A stretch of 64,000 nucleotides of DNA from Paenibacillus sp. R14(2021) (GCF_019431355.1 NZ_CP080269.1:310001-374000); one strand, 5' to 3'. Shown: positions 50,752 to 60,425, numbered from the stretch's first letter. Numbers and translations: made by a program. Notes: generated from the letters alone by a model not told the origin.

Positions 50752-51333
50752 TTGAGAGTTATCGCAGGCACGGCGAAAGGCCGGTCTTTAAAAGCGGTAC
50801 CGGGCAAGAACACACGCCCGACCACCGATAAAGTGAAAGAAGCGATTTTCAGCATGATCGGTCCTTATTTCGACGGCGGCTGGACACTAGATTTGTTTGC
50901 CGGAACAGGCGGCCTCGGCATCGAGTCGCTCAGTAGAGGGGCAGACCGGGCGGTATTCGTCGATTTGGACGGAACCAGCATTGAAGTGATTAAGCAGAAC
51001 GTGCAGACAGCTGGCATGACGGATCGTTCCGAGATCTATCGAACCGAGTCGGTCAGAGCGGTTAAAGCGCTGGCAAAACGAAGCATAAAGTTTGGTGTCG
51101 TATTCTTGGATCCGCCTTATCGGATGCGGGATATGGACGTGTTGATTGCTGAATTGGCCGATCGTGAGCTGCTTGAGGAAGGCGCTGCCATTGTAGTTGA
51201 GCACGATGCCGAACATGCATACCCGGCGTCCATTGCGCGGTTCAGACAAGTGCGTCATTCGCAGTACGGCGATACGGCCGTAACTATTTACCGCTTCGAA
51301 GCGGAACCCGAGCAGACAGAAGAGAACGTGTAA
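50752..51333 (+). CDS. rsmD: 16S rRNA (guanine(966)-N(2))-methyltransferase
   Basis: 193 aa, Rossmann-fold SAM-dependent enzyme. MRVIAGTAKGRSLKAVPG is the conserved start, LDLFAGTGGLGIESLSRGA the SAM site and LDPPY the catalytic motif. It modifies G966 of 16S rRNA. TTG 50752 with GAAGGGA about 11 nt upstream. The rsmD-coaD order is conserved in Firmicutes. Confidence 0.94.
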   Translation: MRVIAGTAKGRSLKAVPGKNTRPTTDKVKEAIFSMIGPYFDGGWTLDLFAGTGGLGIESLSRGADRAVFVDLDGTSIEVIKQNVQTAGMTDRSEIYRTESVRAVKALAKRSIKFGVVFLDPPYRMRDMDVLIAELADRELLEEGAAIVVEHDAEHAYPASIARFRQVRHSQYGDTAVTIYRFEAEPEQTEENV

Positions 51334-51351
51334 GATGGAGGAATAGAACGC

Positions 51352-51867
51352 ATGAAAGCACCAAACGCAACACCGCGCTTGCCCGGCCACCGCGTTGCCG
51401 TCTATCCTGGCAGCTTCGATCCCGTCACCTGCGGGCATCTCGACATTATCCGACGGGCGGCAAAGCAGTTTGACCATTTAATCGTGGCTGTGCTGAATAA
51501 TACGAGCAAGAAACCGTTGTTTACTGTAGATGAGCGCAAGGCGCTGCTGGCCGAGGTCACGTCGGACTTGCCTAACGTGTCGGTCGACAGCTTCAGAGAT
51601 TTGCTCGTTCATTTCATGCGAGCAAGCGAAGCTCATGTTATCGTGCGCGGCATTCGCTCGGTGACGGACTTCGAATACGAGATTCAGATGGCCTCTACGA
51701 ATCATCAGCTGGATGAGGAGATCGAGACGATTTTTATGATGACGAATCCCAAATATTCCTATTTAAGCTCCAGCATCGTCAAAGAAATCGCGATGTTTAA
51801 AGGCAACGTGCAGGATTTGGTTCCAGATGAAGTGAGAGCAGCGTTAATCGCGAAATTTGCTGACTGA
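51352..51867 (+). CDS. coaD: Phosphopantetheine adenylyltransferase
   Basis: 171 aa. Joins ATP and 4'-phosphopantetheine to dephospho-CoA, the penultimate step of CoA synthesis. The nucleotidyl-transferase motif is [16 protein letters not shown] (TxGH as TCGH) and the second motif [28 protein letters not shown] is the pantetheine-binding part. An N-terminal Pro/Thr-rich extension of about 12 residues precedes the usual start. Confidence 0.95.
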   Translation: MKAPNATPRLPGHRVAVYPGSFDPVTCGHLDIIRRAAKQFDHLIVAVLNNTSKKPLFTVDERKALLAEVTSDLPNVSVDSFRDLLVHFMRASEAHVIVRGIRSVTDFEYEIQMASTNHQLDEEIETIFMMTNPKYSYLSSSIVKEIAMFKGNVQDLVPDEVRAALIAKFAD

Positions 51868-51871
51868 GGCA

Positions 51872-53065
51872 TCATCGCAACCGCAGCTTCGAAGCTGCCG
51901 CCGAGAGGAATGAGAGCAGCAGCAGCAGGGAGACGAACAGAAGCAGCAAGGCAGGCATGAATGGCCACAATGACTGCAGATCGCCGGCATGGACGATTGC
52001 GGTTGGGGCAGAGCCTGTCTTTTCGTGCTGTCCCATTGCGGGGAGCATGGCAGGGGAAATTCGAGCGAACAGCGCTGTTAGTGGTTTCCACAAGGCGAGG
52101 GTCAGAAGAAACGACAGGAAACCTTGACAGATGCGGGCAGCGGCGAGCGATCGCAAGGACAGTCCGCTTCCTGCGACCGAAGTCCCGGCTTGCAGGAGGG
52201 CGCTTAGGCCTCCCCAGCTGAGTACGGCGGCGGCCGCAGCGGCGTTCCAAGGCGCGCCTCCCTTGAATGCGGCTGTTGCCGCAGCGTATGCGCCGAGATG
52301 GCTTTCAACAAGTCCTGGCAGCAGAAAAGCAGGCACGATGCCGGGAATGAGAGGCTGGAGCAGCCGAACGAGCACGGCGCACAGAATCATGAACCCGCCG
52401 ATCGCCATCAACTTGTAGACGGAAGTTGTAACGGCGTCTCCTAGCAGCTTCCCGAAGGATCGTCCGTCGCGGTTGTGGGCTTCCCGCATGGCGGCAGCTG
52501 CTCTGCGGAGCAGCCCGCTTGATGCGCTGTTATTGGAATCGCCTTTGATTTGCCGGTCATGCCGTTTTGTAAGAATGGCGGATGCTAGAGCAGCCAAGAG
52601 CGCGCTTGACCAAACGGTAATGAGAATTGCGGCCCCGAGCGCCGGCCGATGCAGGAAGCCCGTGCCGACGACGAGCAGCATGAATAGCGGATTAGGCATA
52701 TGAGCAAGCGCGAGCAGGCGATTTCCTTGCGCGGCGGTAAGCGTTCCGTCGCGTTTCAAGGCAGCTGCCGCATCCGCACCGCAGGGGATCCCGCCTGTCC
52801 AGCCCAGCGCAAGCGCGATTCCGGCTTCGCCTGGAAGATGGAACAGCCGCTGCATGAGCGGCTGAAGCAAAGTGCCGAAGGCATGTACGGCGCCGAAGGC
52901 GAGCATGAGCTCCAGCAGCGTGAGGAAAGGAAGCAGTCCGGGGAATACGATATTCCACCAGACTGTCAGGCCTTGCAGGGATGCTTGGAATGCTTCGTCG
53001 GGCTTTATAATAATAGAAGCGACGAGCAGGATTGATAAGAAGGCAAGAATCAGCGTGCGTGTCAT
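51872..53065 (-). CDS. ylbJ: Sporulation integral membrane protein YlbJ
   Basis: 397 aa with about eight membrane segments and the nucleoside-recognition (GATE) domains. Recognisable parts are LTVWWNIVFPGLLPFLTLLE near the start and LGWTGGIPCGADAAAALKRD. In Bacillus it is a mother-cell gene needed for proper spore cortex. Convergent with coaD, 4 nt away. GGAGTGAG ribosome site. Confidence 0.88.
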   Translation of the reverse strand: MTRTLILAFLSILLVASIIIKPDEAFQASLQGLTVWWNIVFPGLLPFLTLLELMLAFGAVHAFGTLLQPLMQRLFHLPGEAGIALALGWTGGIPCGADAAAALKRDGTLTAAQGNRLLALAHMPNPLFMLLVVGTGFLHRPALGAAILITVWSSALLAALASAILTKRHDRQIKGDSNNSASSGLLRRAAAAMREAHNRDGRSFGKLLGDAVTTSVYKLMAIGGFMILCAVLVRLLQPLIPGIVPAFLLPGLVESHLGAYAAATAAFKGGAPWNAAAAAAVLSWGGLSALLQAGTSVAGSGLSLRSLAAARICQGFLSFLLTLALWKPLTALFARISPAMLPAMGQHEKTGSAPTAIVHAGDLQSLWPFMPALLLLFVSLLLLLSFLSAAASKLRLR

Positions 53066-53156
53066 GTGTTCTCACTCCATAGCACAAAGTAGCGCCGGAC
53101 AAACAGGGGCCACTACATGTTTACGCTTGTCTTTCGCCGGTTAGACCAGCGAAGCT

Positions 53157-54398
53157 CTAGATGGTGATCGGCTTCTCGTAGTAATCCCGGAATAAATCCC
53201 GCGGTCCCGCATCCTTCCAGCCGAGCGCATAGGCGGAAGTGGCCTGAATATCGAGCTCCAGATAAGGAAGCATCCCGTCAGCGCTCGCGGCGCTGCTCAG
53301 AATCGGGAGCTTAGCGGATTTACGCATCCGCTTTAACAGTTCTTGTCCGCGGGGGCTGTAGCCGAGCACGCGAATGTACTGGATGCCGCTTCGAAGGCGG
53401 TCCGGCGCAAGCAGTTCCTTGCGGTGCCCAAGCAGGACGGCGAGCATGGCTCGCTGAAGCTTCGTTCGCGTGTAACGCTTGGTCTTCAACTGCTCGAGCA
53501 GCGTTTCGAAGGCGATGTCGCCAAGCTTCGGCAGTATTCGCTTTACGCGATATTCCAAGCCTTCGTTCATCTCGTAATATCCGCCCAAGTCTGACACGGA
53601 TTCGCTTACAAGCTTATGGAACAGCGTCGGCGCGTACTGTTTCCAGCTGTTCTGCCCGCGTCCGGCGGCATGGTCGCGCAGCAGCAGCTCCATCGTGGAG
53701 GGCGGCACGAACGGGGCCGCATGCTCCGGCGACGCCGATTCCGCAACGAGCTTGCGGATGGCCGTCGCGCTTGCGATTTGCGCGTCGGTTATGCTGGTCT
53801 GCGAGTAGCCCGCCTTCTCGCGCCGCAGAGAGAACGGTTCAATGGCGCTGCCGAGCCTCTCCAGCGCCAGCAAATAATGCAGCCCCAGCGTATTGTTGGG
53901 CTGCTCGAACGCGAATGCCGCCGCTTCTTGATCGTCCGCTGCGGCCATGAACGCGCGGACCGCGCCGCTGTAAGCAGCGGGATAGCTGGCGCCGGTCCGC
54001 AGTTCATCCGCCATGAGCCGCCCGAACGATTCGGGCTCATGCGCGAGCAGCCGCGCCACGCGGCGAAGCGGCGCTATATCGCCCGCTTCGCTCCCGAAGC
54101 AGAGCGCGTCTACGACGCCCGTCGCCTCCAGCAGCGCGCAAGCGCCGTAGGCGAACCACTCCGCCGCCTGCGTCGAATAGGCGACGGGCAGCTCGATAAC
54201 CACGTCGCAGCCGCCTCGAAGCGCCATCTCGGCGCGCGTCCATTTATTCAGCAGCGCAGGCTCTCCGCGCTGCAGGAAATGGCCGCTCATGACGGCGACG
54301 ACCGCATCGCTTTCCGTTATTTTTAGCGATTGCTGCAAATGATAGTGATGTCCGTTATGAAATGGGTTATACTCAACAATGATCCCAACCGTGCGCAT
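53157..54398 (-). CDS. tmcAL: tRNA(Met) cytidine acetate ligase (YlbM)
   Basis: 413 aa. The N-terminal HIGH-like motif VEYNPFHNGHHYHL (HNGH at residues 14-17) marks a nucleotidyl-transferase fold. TmcAL activates acetate with ATP and acetylates C34 of elongator tRNA-Met. ATG 54398 follows GGAGGTCAGCTT; the frame is open to 54461 with no ribosome site and would overlap the opposite promoter. Codon use in the 53.7-54.2 kb part is very GC-rich. Confidence 0.88.
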   Translation of the reverse strand: MRTVGIIVEYNPFHNGHHYHLQQSLKITESDAVVAVMSGHFLQRGEPALLNKWTRAEMALRGGCDVVIELPVAYSTQAAEWFAYGACALLEATGVVDALCFGSEAGDIAPLRRVARLLAHEPESFGRLMADELRTGASYPAAYSGAVRAFMAAADDQEAAAFAFEQPNNTLGLHYLLALERLGSAIEPFSLRREKAGYSQTSITDAQIASATAIRKLVAESASPEHAAPFVPPSTMELLLRDHAAGRGQNSWKQYAPTLFHKLVSESVSDLGGYYEMNEGLEYRVKRILPKLGDIAFETLLEQLKTKRYTRTKLQRAMLAVLLGHRKELLAPDRLRSGIQYIRVLGYSPRGQELLKRMRKSAKLPILSSAASADGMLPYLELDIQATSAYALGWKDAGPRDLFRDYYEKPITI

Positions 54399-54454
54399 AA
54401 GCTGACCTCCGTACAGGCAATGTATATTTGTCACTATATCACGACGTGAAATTG

Positions 54455-54484
54455 TTGACAAAATGATTCAATAATAGATATAAT
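54455..54484 (+). promoter_or_regulatory. Sigma-A promoter of the yceD-rpmF operon
   Basis: TTGACA (54455-54460), 18 nt, TATAAT (54479-54484). Both boxes are perfect. It starts transcription about 20 nt ahead of the yceD start. Confidence 0.85.
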
Positions 54485-54510
54485 AAACTTTGTTTGTTTG
54501 GAGTGATAGT

Positions 54511-55014
54511 ATGGAGATTCATGTTCGAGAATTAGCAGCCAAAGGTTTGAAAGTTCCTTATGAGTCAAGTCTGAATTCAGACTGGCTGCAGCAAGTGCGC
54601 AAGGATTTCATCAGCGCAAGTCCGATGACCGTTCGAATGACAGCCTGGGGCGAAGACGGAATAGCTCATGTGGAGGGCGAACTGTCCATCGATGTGGTAC
54701 TGGCTTGCTCACGCTGCCTGGACCCGACAACCGAACATGTGGTCATTCCCTTTCATGAACGATTCAAGCCCGCTGCGGCGATGGACGGTTCTGAAGAGGA
54801 AGAGATCACGCCGGTCGAAGAGGACAAGCTGGATTTTGAACCGCTCTTGGAAGAAATGCTGATGCTGGCCCTGCCATTCGTACCGCTTTGTGACGAAGAC
54901 TGCAAGGGACTTTGCCACACATGCGGCAGCAACTTAAACGAGCAAAATTGCGGATGCTCCAAAGATCGCATTGATCCGAGGCTTGCCGCTTTGAAAGATT
55001 TGTTCAAGGAATAA
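54511..55014 (+). CDS. YceD/DUF177-family protein
   Basis: 167 aa. It has the DUF177 Cys pair in CSRCLDPTTEHV and a second Cys group CKGLCHTCGSNLNEQNCGCS, probably a zinc site. An acidic middle stretch (GSEEEEITPVEEDKLDFEP) is typical. Family members are linked with 23S rRNA/ribosome assembly, and the gene sits directly before rpmF in most bacteria. ATG 54511 follows GGAGTGA. Confidence 0.9.
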   Translation: MEIHVRELAAKGLKVPYESSLNSDWLQQVRKDFISASPMTVRMTAWGEDGIAHVEGELSIDVVLACSRCLDPTTEHVVIPFHERFKPAAAMDGSEEEEITPVEEDKLDFEPLLEEMLMLALPFVPLCDEDCKGLCHTCGSNLNEQNCGCSKDRIDPRLAALKDLFKE

Positions 55015-55078
55015 CTAGCGTTAGAAGCGTACTGCTTAGGGAGCCGCTTCATGCAATTCTGTTAAGGAGGTGGGAAAC

Positions 55079-55252
55079 ATGGCAGTACCACAACGTAGAA
55101 CATCCAAGACTCGTCGTGACAAACGCCGCACGCATTTCAAACTGGCGGTGCCGGGTATGGTGAAATGTGAGCAATGCGGAGAGTTGAAATTGGCTCACCG
55201 TGTATGCAAAGTTTGCGGAACATACAAATCACGAGAGATCATCAAACAATAG
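55079..55252 (+). CDS. rpmF: 50S ribosomal protein L32
   Basis: 57 aa. Starts [20 protein letters not shown] and has the zinc-ribbon pairs CEQCG and CKVCG. ATG 55079 follows TAAGGAGGTG. The zinc-binding (C+) form. Two terminators follow. Confidence 0.97.
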   Translation: MAVPQRRTSKTRRDKRRTHFKLAVPGMVKCEQCGELKLAHRVCKVCGTYKSREIIKQ

Positions 55253-55266
55253 TTTGAATGACACGG

Positions 55267-55300
55267 ATAGCACTTCATCGAGGATGAGGTGCTATTCTTT
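55267..55300 (+). terminator. First terminator after rpmF
   Basis: ATAGCACTTCATC (55267-55279) pairs with GATGAGGTGCTAT (55283-55295; one G-T pair), followed by TCTTTT. Confidence 0.85.
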
Positions 55301-55310
55301 TAATGGCTGG

Positions 55311-55348
55311 AATGGCACCTCATCCACGGATGAGGTGCCATTTTTTTG
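55311..55348 (+). terminator. Second terminator after rpmF
   Basis: AATGGCACCTCATCC (55311-55325) pairs with GGATGAGGTGCCATT (55328-55342) and a run of seven T. The two stems share the CCTCATC/GATGAGG core, so the pair looks duplicated. Confidence 0.9.
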
Positions 55349-55398
55349 CCCGGGGGCTGTCCTCGACATTGCGCGGAGCAGCGATCTTCTATATACTG

Positions 55399-55416
55399 TT
55401 AGTACCTGGTTATAAT
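55399..55416 (+). promoter_or_regulatory. FapR operator overlapping the fap operon promoter
   Basis: TTAGTACCTGGTTATAA (55399-55415) matches the first half of the FapR box (TTAGTACCT) completely and the second half partly. It overlaps a -10 box TATAAT at 55411-55416. FapR blocks transcription here unless malonyl-CoA is bound. It lies 98 nt ahead of fapR. Confidence 0.8.
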
Positions 55417-55513
55417 AGCAGACTTCATAAACGCACGGCGCAGGCATAGCAGCGACCGGATTACCGCATAAGCGCGGTACTGCGACTAATACTTAGAACG
55501 ACGGGCAAAGGCG

Positions 55514-56128
55514 GTGCGGATCATCGAACGGCTTCCGAAACGAGAACGGCACCAGCTGTTATCCTCGCTTATTGAAGATAATCCGTTTATTACGGATCAG
55601 GAATTGACGCGTCAGTTGAAAGTCAGCATTCAAACGGTTCGTCTTGACCGGTTGGAGCTAGGAATACCCGAGCTGCGCGAGCGGATGAAATTAATGGCGG
55701 AACGCTCCTATGATCCGGTCCGTTCCCTGCCGCTTCACGAGGTAATCGGAGATATTGTTGATTTGCAGCTGGACCAAAGCGGCATTTCTATTTTTGAAAT
55801 CAGACAAGAGCATGTATTCTCTAGAACGGGCATTGCCCGCGGCCATCACGTCTTCGCCCAAGCGAATTCACTGGCGGTCGCGGTTATTAACGACGAAATC
55901 GCTCTGACGGCTGCTGCGGACATTCGATTTGTCCGGTCTGTACAGTTTGGCGAGAAATGCATTGCCAAAGCTTACGTGAGATCCATCTCGGGTGGACGAA
56001 GCAAAGCCAAGGTTGAGGTTATCTCTTATGTAGGCGACGAAATGGTGTTTCAAGGCAATTTTGTCATTTATCGTTCCGCAGGCGAGTCGGTCATCGAAGG
56101 AGGTATGGATGGTGCGGATCGCAATTGA
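55514..56128 (+). CDS. fapR: Transcription factor FapR (fatty-acid and phospholipid biosynthesis repressor)
   Basis: 204 aa. N-terminal winged helix with [20 protein letters not shown] and [15 protein letters not shown], followed by a hotdog-fold malonyl-CoA-binding domain from about residue 75 ([18 protein letters not shown]). GTG 55514 is the only start at the proper place; the ribosome site is weak. FapR represses the operon it leads, and an operator is visible upstream. It overlaps plsX by 17 nt. Confidence 0.93.
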   Translation: MRIIERLPKRERHQLLSSLIEDNPFITDQELTRQLKVSIQTVRLDRLELGIPELRERMKLMAERSYDPVRSLPLHEVIGDIVDLQLDQSGISIFEIRQEHVFSRTGIARGHHVFAQANSLAVAVINDEIALTAAADIRFVRSVQFGEKCIAKAYVRSISGGRSKAKVEVISYVGDEMVFQGNFVIYRSAGESVIEGGMDGADRN

Positions 56129-57101
56129 TGCGATGGGGGGCGACCATGCTCCTTCGTTAATCGTAAAAGGCGCATTGGAAGCGGCATTGGAATGGCCGGA
56201 GGTTCACATCCTTCTGGTTGGAGATACGGAACAAATTAAGCTGCATCTAGGCGCTAAAGTGCCGTCGAACATTGAAATCGTTCATGCAGACGACGTAATA
56301 GGCCCGGATGACGAACCGGTAAAAGCGGTTCGCCGGAAGAAGAATTCCTCGATGGTGATGGCCGGGCAGCTGGTTCGTGAGGGGCAGGCAGAGGCCATGC
56401 TGTCTGCAGGCAATACGGGAGCGCTGATGACGACCGGTCTGCTCGTCGTGGGAAGACTTGAAGGCATTGAGCGTCCGGCGCTCGTCACGATGCTCCCAAC
56501 GATGGACGATAAAGGCGTTCTGGCGCTTGATCTTGGCGCGAATATGGATGCAAAGCCGGAGCACTTGCTTCAATACGCCATTATGGGCAGCATCTACAGA
56601 GCCAAAATGAACGGCATGAGCAAGCCGCGCGTCGGATTGCTTAATGTCGGCACGGAAGCGATGAAAGGCAATGAGCTGACGAAAGCGGCTTATGAGCTGC
56701 TGGAATCGGCGCCGATTCATTTTATCGGGAACGTGGAGGCGCGCGATGTGCTGGTTCGCAATTGCGATGTGCTCGTGTGCGACGGATTCGCGGGCAACAT
56801 TATGCTAAAGGCAATGGAGGGTACGGCCGGAACGCTTTTCAAGACGATTCGCGACGTATTTACGAGCTCTCTGCTGTCTAAGCTGGCTGCGGCCGTCGTA
56901 CAGCCGAAATTACGTCTGCTTCGCAAGAAAATGGATTATACGGAGCATGGCGGCGCACCGCTTCTCGGCGTTAATGGTCTTGTGGTAAAATGTCATGGCT
57001 CTTCGGATGTCAAAGCCGTCAAAAATTCGGTGCGGCAAGCCAAATTAGCGATTGAGAGCAATTTAGTTTCTTCAATTGCAGCGGAAATCAGCAGGAAGTG
57101 A
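56112..57101 (+). CDS. plsX: Phosphate acyltransferase PlsX
   Basis: 329 aa. Transfers acyl chains from acyl-ACP to phosphate, giving acyl phosphate for PlsY. The conserved start [15 protein letters not shown] is at GTG 56112, with AAGGAGGT at 56097-56104 (7 nt); ATG 56109 is the alternative. [20 protein letters not shown] is a family hallmark. It overlaps fapR upstream and nearly touches fabH. Confidence 0.93.
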   Translation: MRIAIDAMGGDHAPSLIVKGALEAALEWPEVHILLVGDTEQIKLHLGAKVPSNIEIVHADDVIGPDDEPVKAVRRKKNSSMVMAGQLVREGQAEAMLSAGNTGALMTTGLLVVGRLEGIERPALVTMLPTMDDKGVLALDLGANMDAKPEHLLQYAIMGSIYRAKMNGMSKPRVGLLNVGTEAMKGNELTKAAYELLESAPIHFIGNVEARDVLVRNCDVLVCDGFAGNIMLKAMEGTAGTLFKTIRDVFTSSLLSKLAAAVVQPKLRLLRKKMDYTEHGGAPLLGVNGLVVKCHGSSDVKAVKNSVRQAKLAIESNLVSSIAAEISRK

Positions 57102-57109
57102 GTGGGACC

Positions 57110-58096
57110 ATGAAGCTACATCCCGTAGGCATTATCGGCACTGGCAAGTACGTGCCCGAGCGTATATTAACGAATCAAGAGCTGGAACAAATGGTTGAAA
57201 CGAATGACGAGTGGATCGTAACTCGAACCGGCATTAAGGAGCGCCGCATTGCGGCGGCCGAGCAGGCTACGTCGGATTTGGCTTTCGAAGCCTCGAAGAT
57301 TGCGATCGCGGCTGCGGGAATTACGGCCGAGGATCTGGATCTCATCATTGTGGCGACGATCACGCCGGATACCTTCTTCCCTTCCACGGCATGCTTGGTG
57401 CAAGAGAAGCTTGGCGCTAAGAAAGCGGCGGCATTCGATCTCTCAGCAGCCTGCTCCGGCTTCATTTACGGGCTGGCCACGGCGTCGAATATGATTGCAA
57501 CCGGCATGTATAAGTATGTACTCGTTGTCGGGGCTGAATGTCTGTCCCGGATTACGGATTATACCGACCGGAATACTTGTATTCTCTTCGGCGACGGAGC
57601 AGGTGCTGCCGTACTTGGTAAAGTGCCGGAAGGACGCGGCTTCAAATCCTTCGAGCTTGGAGCCGACGGCTCAGGCGGCGAATTGCTTTGCCTCAGCGGC
57701 GGCGGTTCGCGTTTGCCTTCCTCGACGGAGAGTATCGCATCCAAGCAGCATTTCATTTATATGGCCGGCAGTGAGGTATTCAAATTCGCCGTCCGTATCA
57801 TGGGCAGCGCGGCAGAAGAGGCGCTTCGCAAGGCGGGAATGGAGAAGAGCGAAATCGATCTTCTGATCCCGCATCAGGCAAATGTCCGCATTATTCAATC
57901 GGCGCTGAACCGCTTGAATTTACCGGAAGAGAAAGCCATGATCAACTTGGATAAATACGGCAACGTCTCGGCGGCCTCTATTCCGATCGCGCTTGCCGAG
58001 GCAGTCGAGCAAAACCGCGTCAACGAAGGCGACTGTTTGGTGCTTGTTGGGTTCGGCGGGGGCTTAACGTGGGGCGCATCCGTTCTCGTATGGTAA
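57110..58096 (+). CDS. fabH: 3-oxoacyl-ACP synthase III (FabH)
   Basis: 328 aa. Starts fatty-acid synthesis by condensing acyl-CoA with malonyl-ACP. Catalytic triad: Cys115 in LSAACSGFIY, His in LIPHQANVRII, Asn in KYGNVSAASIP. I choose ATG 57110; GTG 57098 lies against its ribosome site. Having fabH in the fapR-plsX operon differs from Bacillus subtilis, where fabHA is elsewhere. Confidence 0.94.
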   Translation: MKLHPVGIIGTGKYVPERILTNQELEQMVETNDEWIVTRTGIKERRIAAAEQATSDLAFEASKIAIAAAGITAEDLDLIIVATITPDTFFPSTACLVQEKLGAKKAAAFDLSAACSGFIYGLATASNMIATGMYKYVLVVGAECLSRITDYTDRNTCILFGDGAGAAVLGKVPEGRGFKSFELGADGSGGELLCLSGGGSRLPSSTESIASKQHFIYMAGSEVFKFAVRIMGSAAEEALRKAGMEKSEIDLLIPHQANVRIIQSALNRLNLPEEKAMINLDKYGNVSAASIPIALAEAVEQNRVNEGDCLVLVGFGGGLTWGASVLVW

Positions 58097-58166
58097 TCAT
58101 CCATTCTTAATTTTTTTGAGCTACTCAGTGAAGCATAATTTTTTAACAAGTCGGAGGTGCAGTCAT

Positions 58167-59093
58167 ATGGGCAAAATCGCATTTGTTTTCCCCGGCCAAG
58201 GCGCGCAAGCCGTCGGCATGGGCCAGGATGTCTACGAAGCATTCCCTGCATCCCGCGCAATCATTGACGCTGCAGATGAAGCGCTGGGCTTCAAATTAAG
58301 CGAGATTATTTTTCAAGGTCCTGAAGAGCAACTGAAACAGACAGCTAACACGCAGCCTGCACTGCTTGCGGTTAGTATCGCACTGCTGGAGGCACTCAAG
58401 GAACACGGCTTGAAGCCGGATTACGTTGCAGGCCATTCCTTGGGCGAATACAGCGCACTAGTCGCGGCTGGAGCCCTCTCTTATGAGGATGCGATTCGCA
58501 CGGTGCGGGCCAGAGGCGAGTTTATGGAGCAAGCAGTACCAAGCGGCCAAGGCGCAATGGCAGCCGTGCTCGGCGCAGAACGCGAAGCGCTGGCGGCGCT
58601 GTGTATTTCGGCATCAGCCGACGCTGGCGCGGTAGAGCTGGCTAACGTCAACTGCCCGGGCCAGATCGTCGTATCCGGAACGGCTGCAGGTGTGCAAGCT
58701 GTCGTCGAACGGGGCAAGGAAGCCGGCGCGAAGCGGGTCATTCCGCTCGAAGTCAGCGGACCGTTCCATTCCTCGTTGATGAAACCGGCCGCAGCGCGGC
58801 TCGAAAGCGTGCTTGCTTCCGTCACATTCGCAGATGCGGCCGTTCCGGTCATCGCGAACGTAACGGCACAGCCGGTTACGAACAGCGGCGAAATTCGCAA
58901 GCTGTTGGCAGAACAGGTGTACTCCCCAGTTCTATGGGAAGACAGCGTACGTTATCTGATCGATCAAGGTGTAGACACCTTCGTCGAAATTGGTTCAGGA
59001 ACCGTACTCGCCGGCCTAATCAAGAAAATCGACAAGACGGTCACGGTCATTCCCGTCAACAGCCTTGAAGCACTGAAAGCCGTAGCACTCTAG
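58167..59093 (+). CDS. fabD: Malonyl-CoA:ACP transacylase (FabD)
   Basis: 308 aa. Loads malonyl groups on ACP. VFPGQGAQ near the start, nucleophile Ser91 in AGHSLGEYSALVAAG, and His in SGPFHSSLMKPA. ATG 58167 follows GGAGGTG at 58153-58159. A repeat-filled gap of about 580 nt separates it from fabG. Confidence 0.95.
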   Translation: MGKIAFVFPGQGAQAVGMGQDVYEAFPASRAIIDAADEALGFKLSEIIFQGPEEQLKQTANTQPALLAVSIALLEALKEHGLKPDYVAGHSLGEYSALVAAGALSYEDAIRTVRARGEFMEQAVPSGQGAMAAVLGAEREALAALCISASADAGAVELANVNCPGQIVVSGTAAGVQAVVERGKEAGAKRVIPLEVSGPFHSSLMKPAAARLESVLASVTFADAAVPVIANVTAQPVTNSGEIRKLLAEQVYSPVLWEDSVRYLIDQGVDTFVEIGSGTVLAGLIKKIDKTVTVIPVNSLEALKAVAL

Positions 59094-59100
59094 CCCATCC

Positions 59101-59370
59101 TTTGACCTTCTGCCGCAGGCAGCAGACCGATGAGCCAACAATCATCGCCCAAGAAGCCAGCCAAAGGCGCAGGCTGTCCGGCTTTTGACCTTCTGCCGCA
59201 GGCAGCATGCACTTAAAAGCCGATGAGCAACATCCATCGGCCCAAGAAGCCAGCCAAAGGCGCAGGCTGTCCGGCTTTTGACCTTCTGCCGCAGGCAGCA
59301 TGCACTTAAAAGCCGATGAACAAACATCCATCGGCCCAAGAAGCCAGCCAAAGGCGCAGGCTGACCGGCT
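59101..59370 (+). repeat. Three tandem intergenic repeats between fabD and fabG
   Basis: Three direct copies of 83, 93 and 94 bp begin at 59101, 59184 and 59277, each starting TTTGACCTTCTGCCGCAGGC and containing CAAGAAGCCAGCCAAAGGCG. Copy 1 lacks the GCATGCACTTAAAAGC block. Each unit has the small palindrome CTGCCGCAGGCAG. An open frame on the minus strand through them is most likely accidental. Confidence 0.85.
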
Positions 59371-59391
59371 CTATGCACCCAGGTAAAGCGT

Positions 59392-59526
59392 GTCCCAAAG
59401 GGACGAAAGTGAGCACAAGCTCTCATCGGCTTATCTCCGTCTCATCGGCGATCACGTTACCATGGTCCCGCAAGGGACAGCAGGCAGATCGCGAGCGCCA
59501 AACGTACAGCGTGTCCCGTTAGGGAC
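59392..59526 (+). repeat. Three dispersed GTCCC-GGGAC hairpins
   Basis: GTCCCAAAGGGAC (59392-59404), GTCCCGCAAGGGAC (59465-59478) and GTCCCGTTAGGGAC (59513-59526). The first and third share the wider context AGCGTGTCCC and GGGACGAAAG. A further G/C-rich dyad (GGGTCCCCCTTCCAGGGGGA) lies near 59619-59638, just ahead of fabG. Confidence 0.75.
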
Positions 59527-59675
59527 GAAAGCGGGGCTAAGCACACGCCCACACGGGAGCGCTACTCTGCAGCACATACGTTATCCCATTCAGGGTGTCC
59601 AGAGGGCCGGGGCCCTTGGGGTCCCCCTTCCAGGGGGATTTAGGGGGTTATTACAACTTTATGGAGGCGATCCAC

Positions 59676-60425
59676 TTGTTCGCAGACCTATCAGGAAAAA
59701 TCGCGCTCGTAACCGGAGCATCGCGCGGCATCGGTCGTTCCATCGCCATTGCGCTCGCAGAAGCCGGTGCCGACGTAGCCATCAATTATTCCGGCAGCGA
59801 AGCAGCTGCAGCGGAGACGGCGGAAGCCATTCAAGCGCTTGGGCGCCGTTCGTTGGTACTGCAAGCGAACGTTGGCAAGTCCGACGAATTCGACGGCATG
59901 GTGAAGCAAGTCGTCGAAACGTTTGGCAGCATCGACATTTTGGTGAATAATGCAGGTATTACCCGTGACAATCTAATCATGCGTATGAAGGAAGAGGAGT
60001 TTGACCAAGTCATTGAAACAAACCTTAAAGGCGTATTCAATGGCATTAAAGCGGTCACTCGCCAAATGATGAAGCAGCGTTCGGGGCGAATCATTAATAT
60101 TTCCTCGGTCGTAGGCGTGCTTGGCAATCCGGGGCAGGCTAACTATGTCGCGGCGAAAGCCGGCGTCATCGGTTTAACGAAAGCATCCGCCCGCGAGCTG
60201 GCATCCCGCGGAATTACAGTGAACTGTGTCGCGCCGGGCTTTATCCAGACGGATATGACGGACAAGCTGCCGCAGGAGATGCGCGAGAAGCTGACTGCAG
60301 ATATTCCGCTGGCTCGCCTTGGCGATCCGCAGGATATCGCTTCGGCGGTTCGTTTCCTGGCATCCAGCGCAGCTGTGTATATGACAGGCCAGACGATTCA
60401 TGTCGACGGCGGTATGTACATGTAG
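59676..60425 (+). CDS. fabG: 3-oxoacyl-ACP reductase (FabG)
   Basis: 249 aa, short-chain dehydrogenase. NADPH motif TGASRGIG at 14-21, NNAG, catalytic Ser in INISSVVG and YVAAK with Tyr/Lys. TTG 59676 is chosen because GGAGGCG at 59663-59669 gives correct spacing and length (FabG is about 246 aa); the frame is open to 59595 through repeat-derived sequence. Confidence 0.94.
   Translation: MFADLSGKIALVTGASRGIGRSIAIALAEAGADVAINYSGSEAAAAETAEAIQALGRRSLVLQANVGKSDEFDGMVKQVVETFGSIDILVNNAGITRDNLIMRMKEEEFDQVIETNLKGVFNGIKAVTRQMMKQRSGRIINISSVVGVLGNPGQANYVAAKAGVIGLTKASARELASRGITVNCVAPGFIQTDMTDKLPQEMREKLTADIPLARLGDPQDIASAVRFLASSAAVYMTGQTIHVDGGMYM

Noticed and set aside
59101..59370. CRISPR-like array between fabD and fabG
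   Set aside because: The units are direct tandem copies of 83-94 bp without short repeats separated by unique spacers, and no cas genes are present.
59056..59426. Repetitive open frames on the minus strand through the tandem repeats
   Set aside because: Periodic frames arise from the near-93-bp unit length (a multiple of three). There is no ribosome site and no homology.
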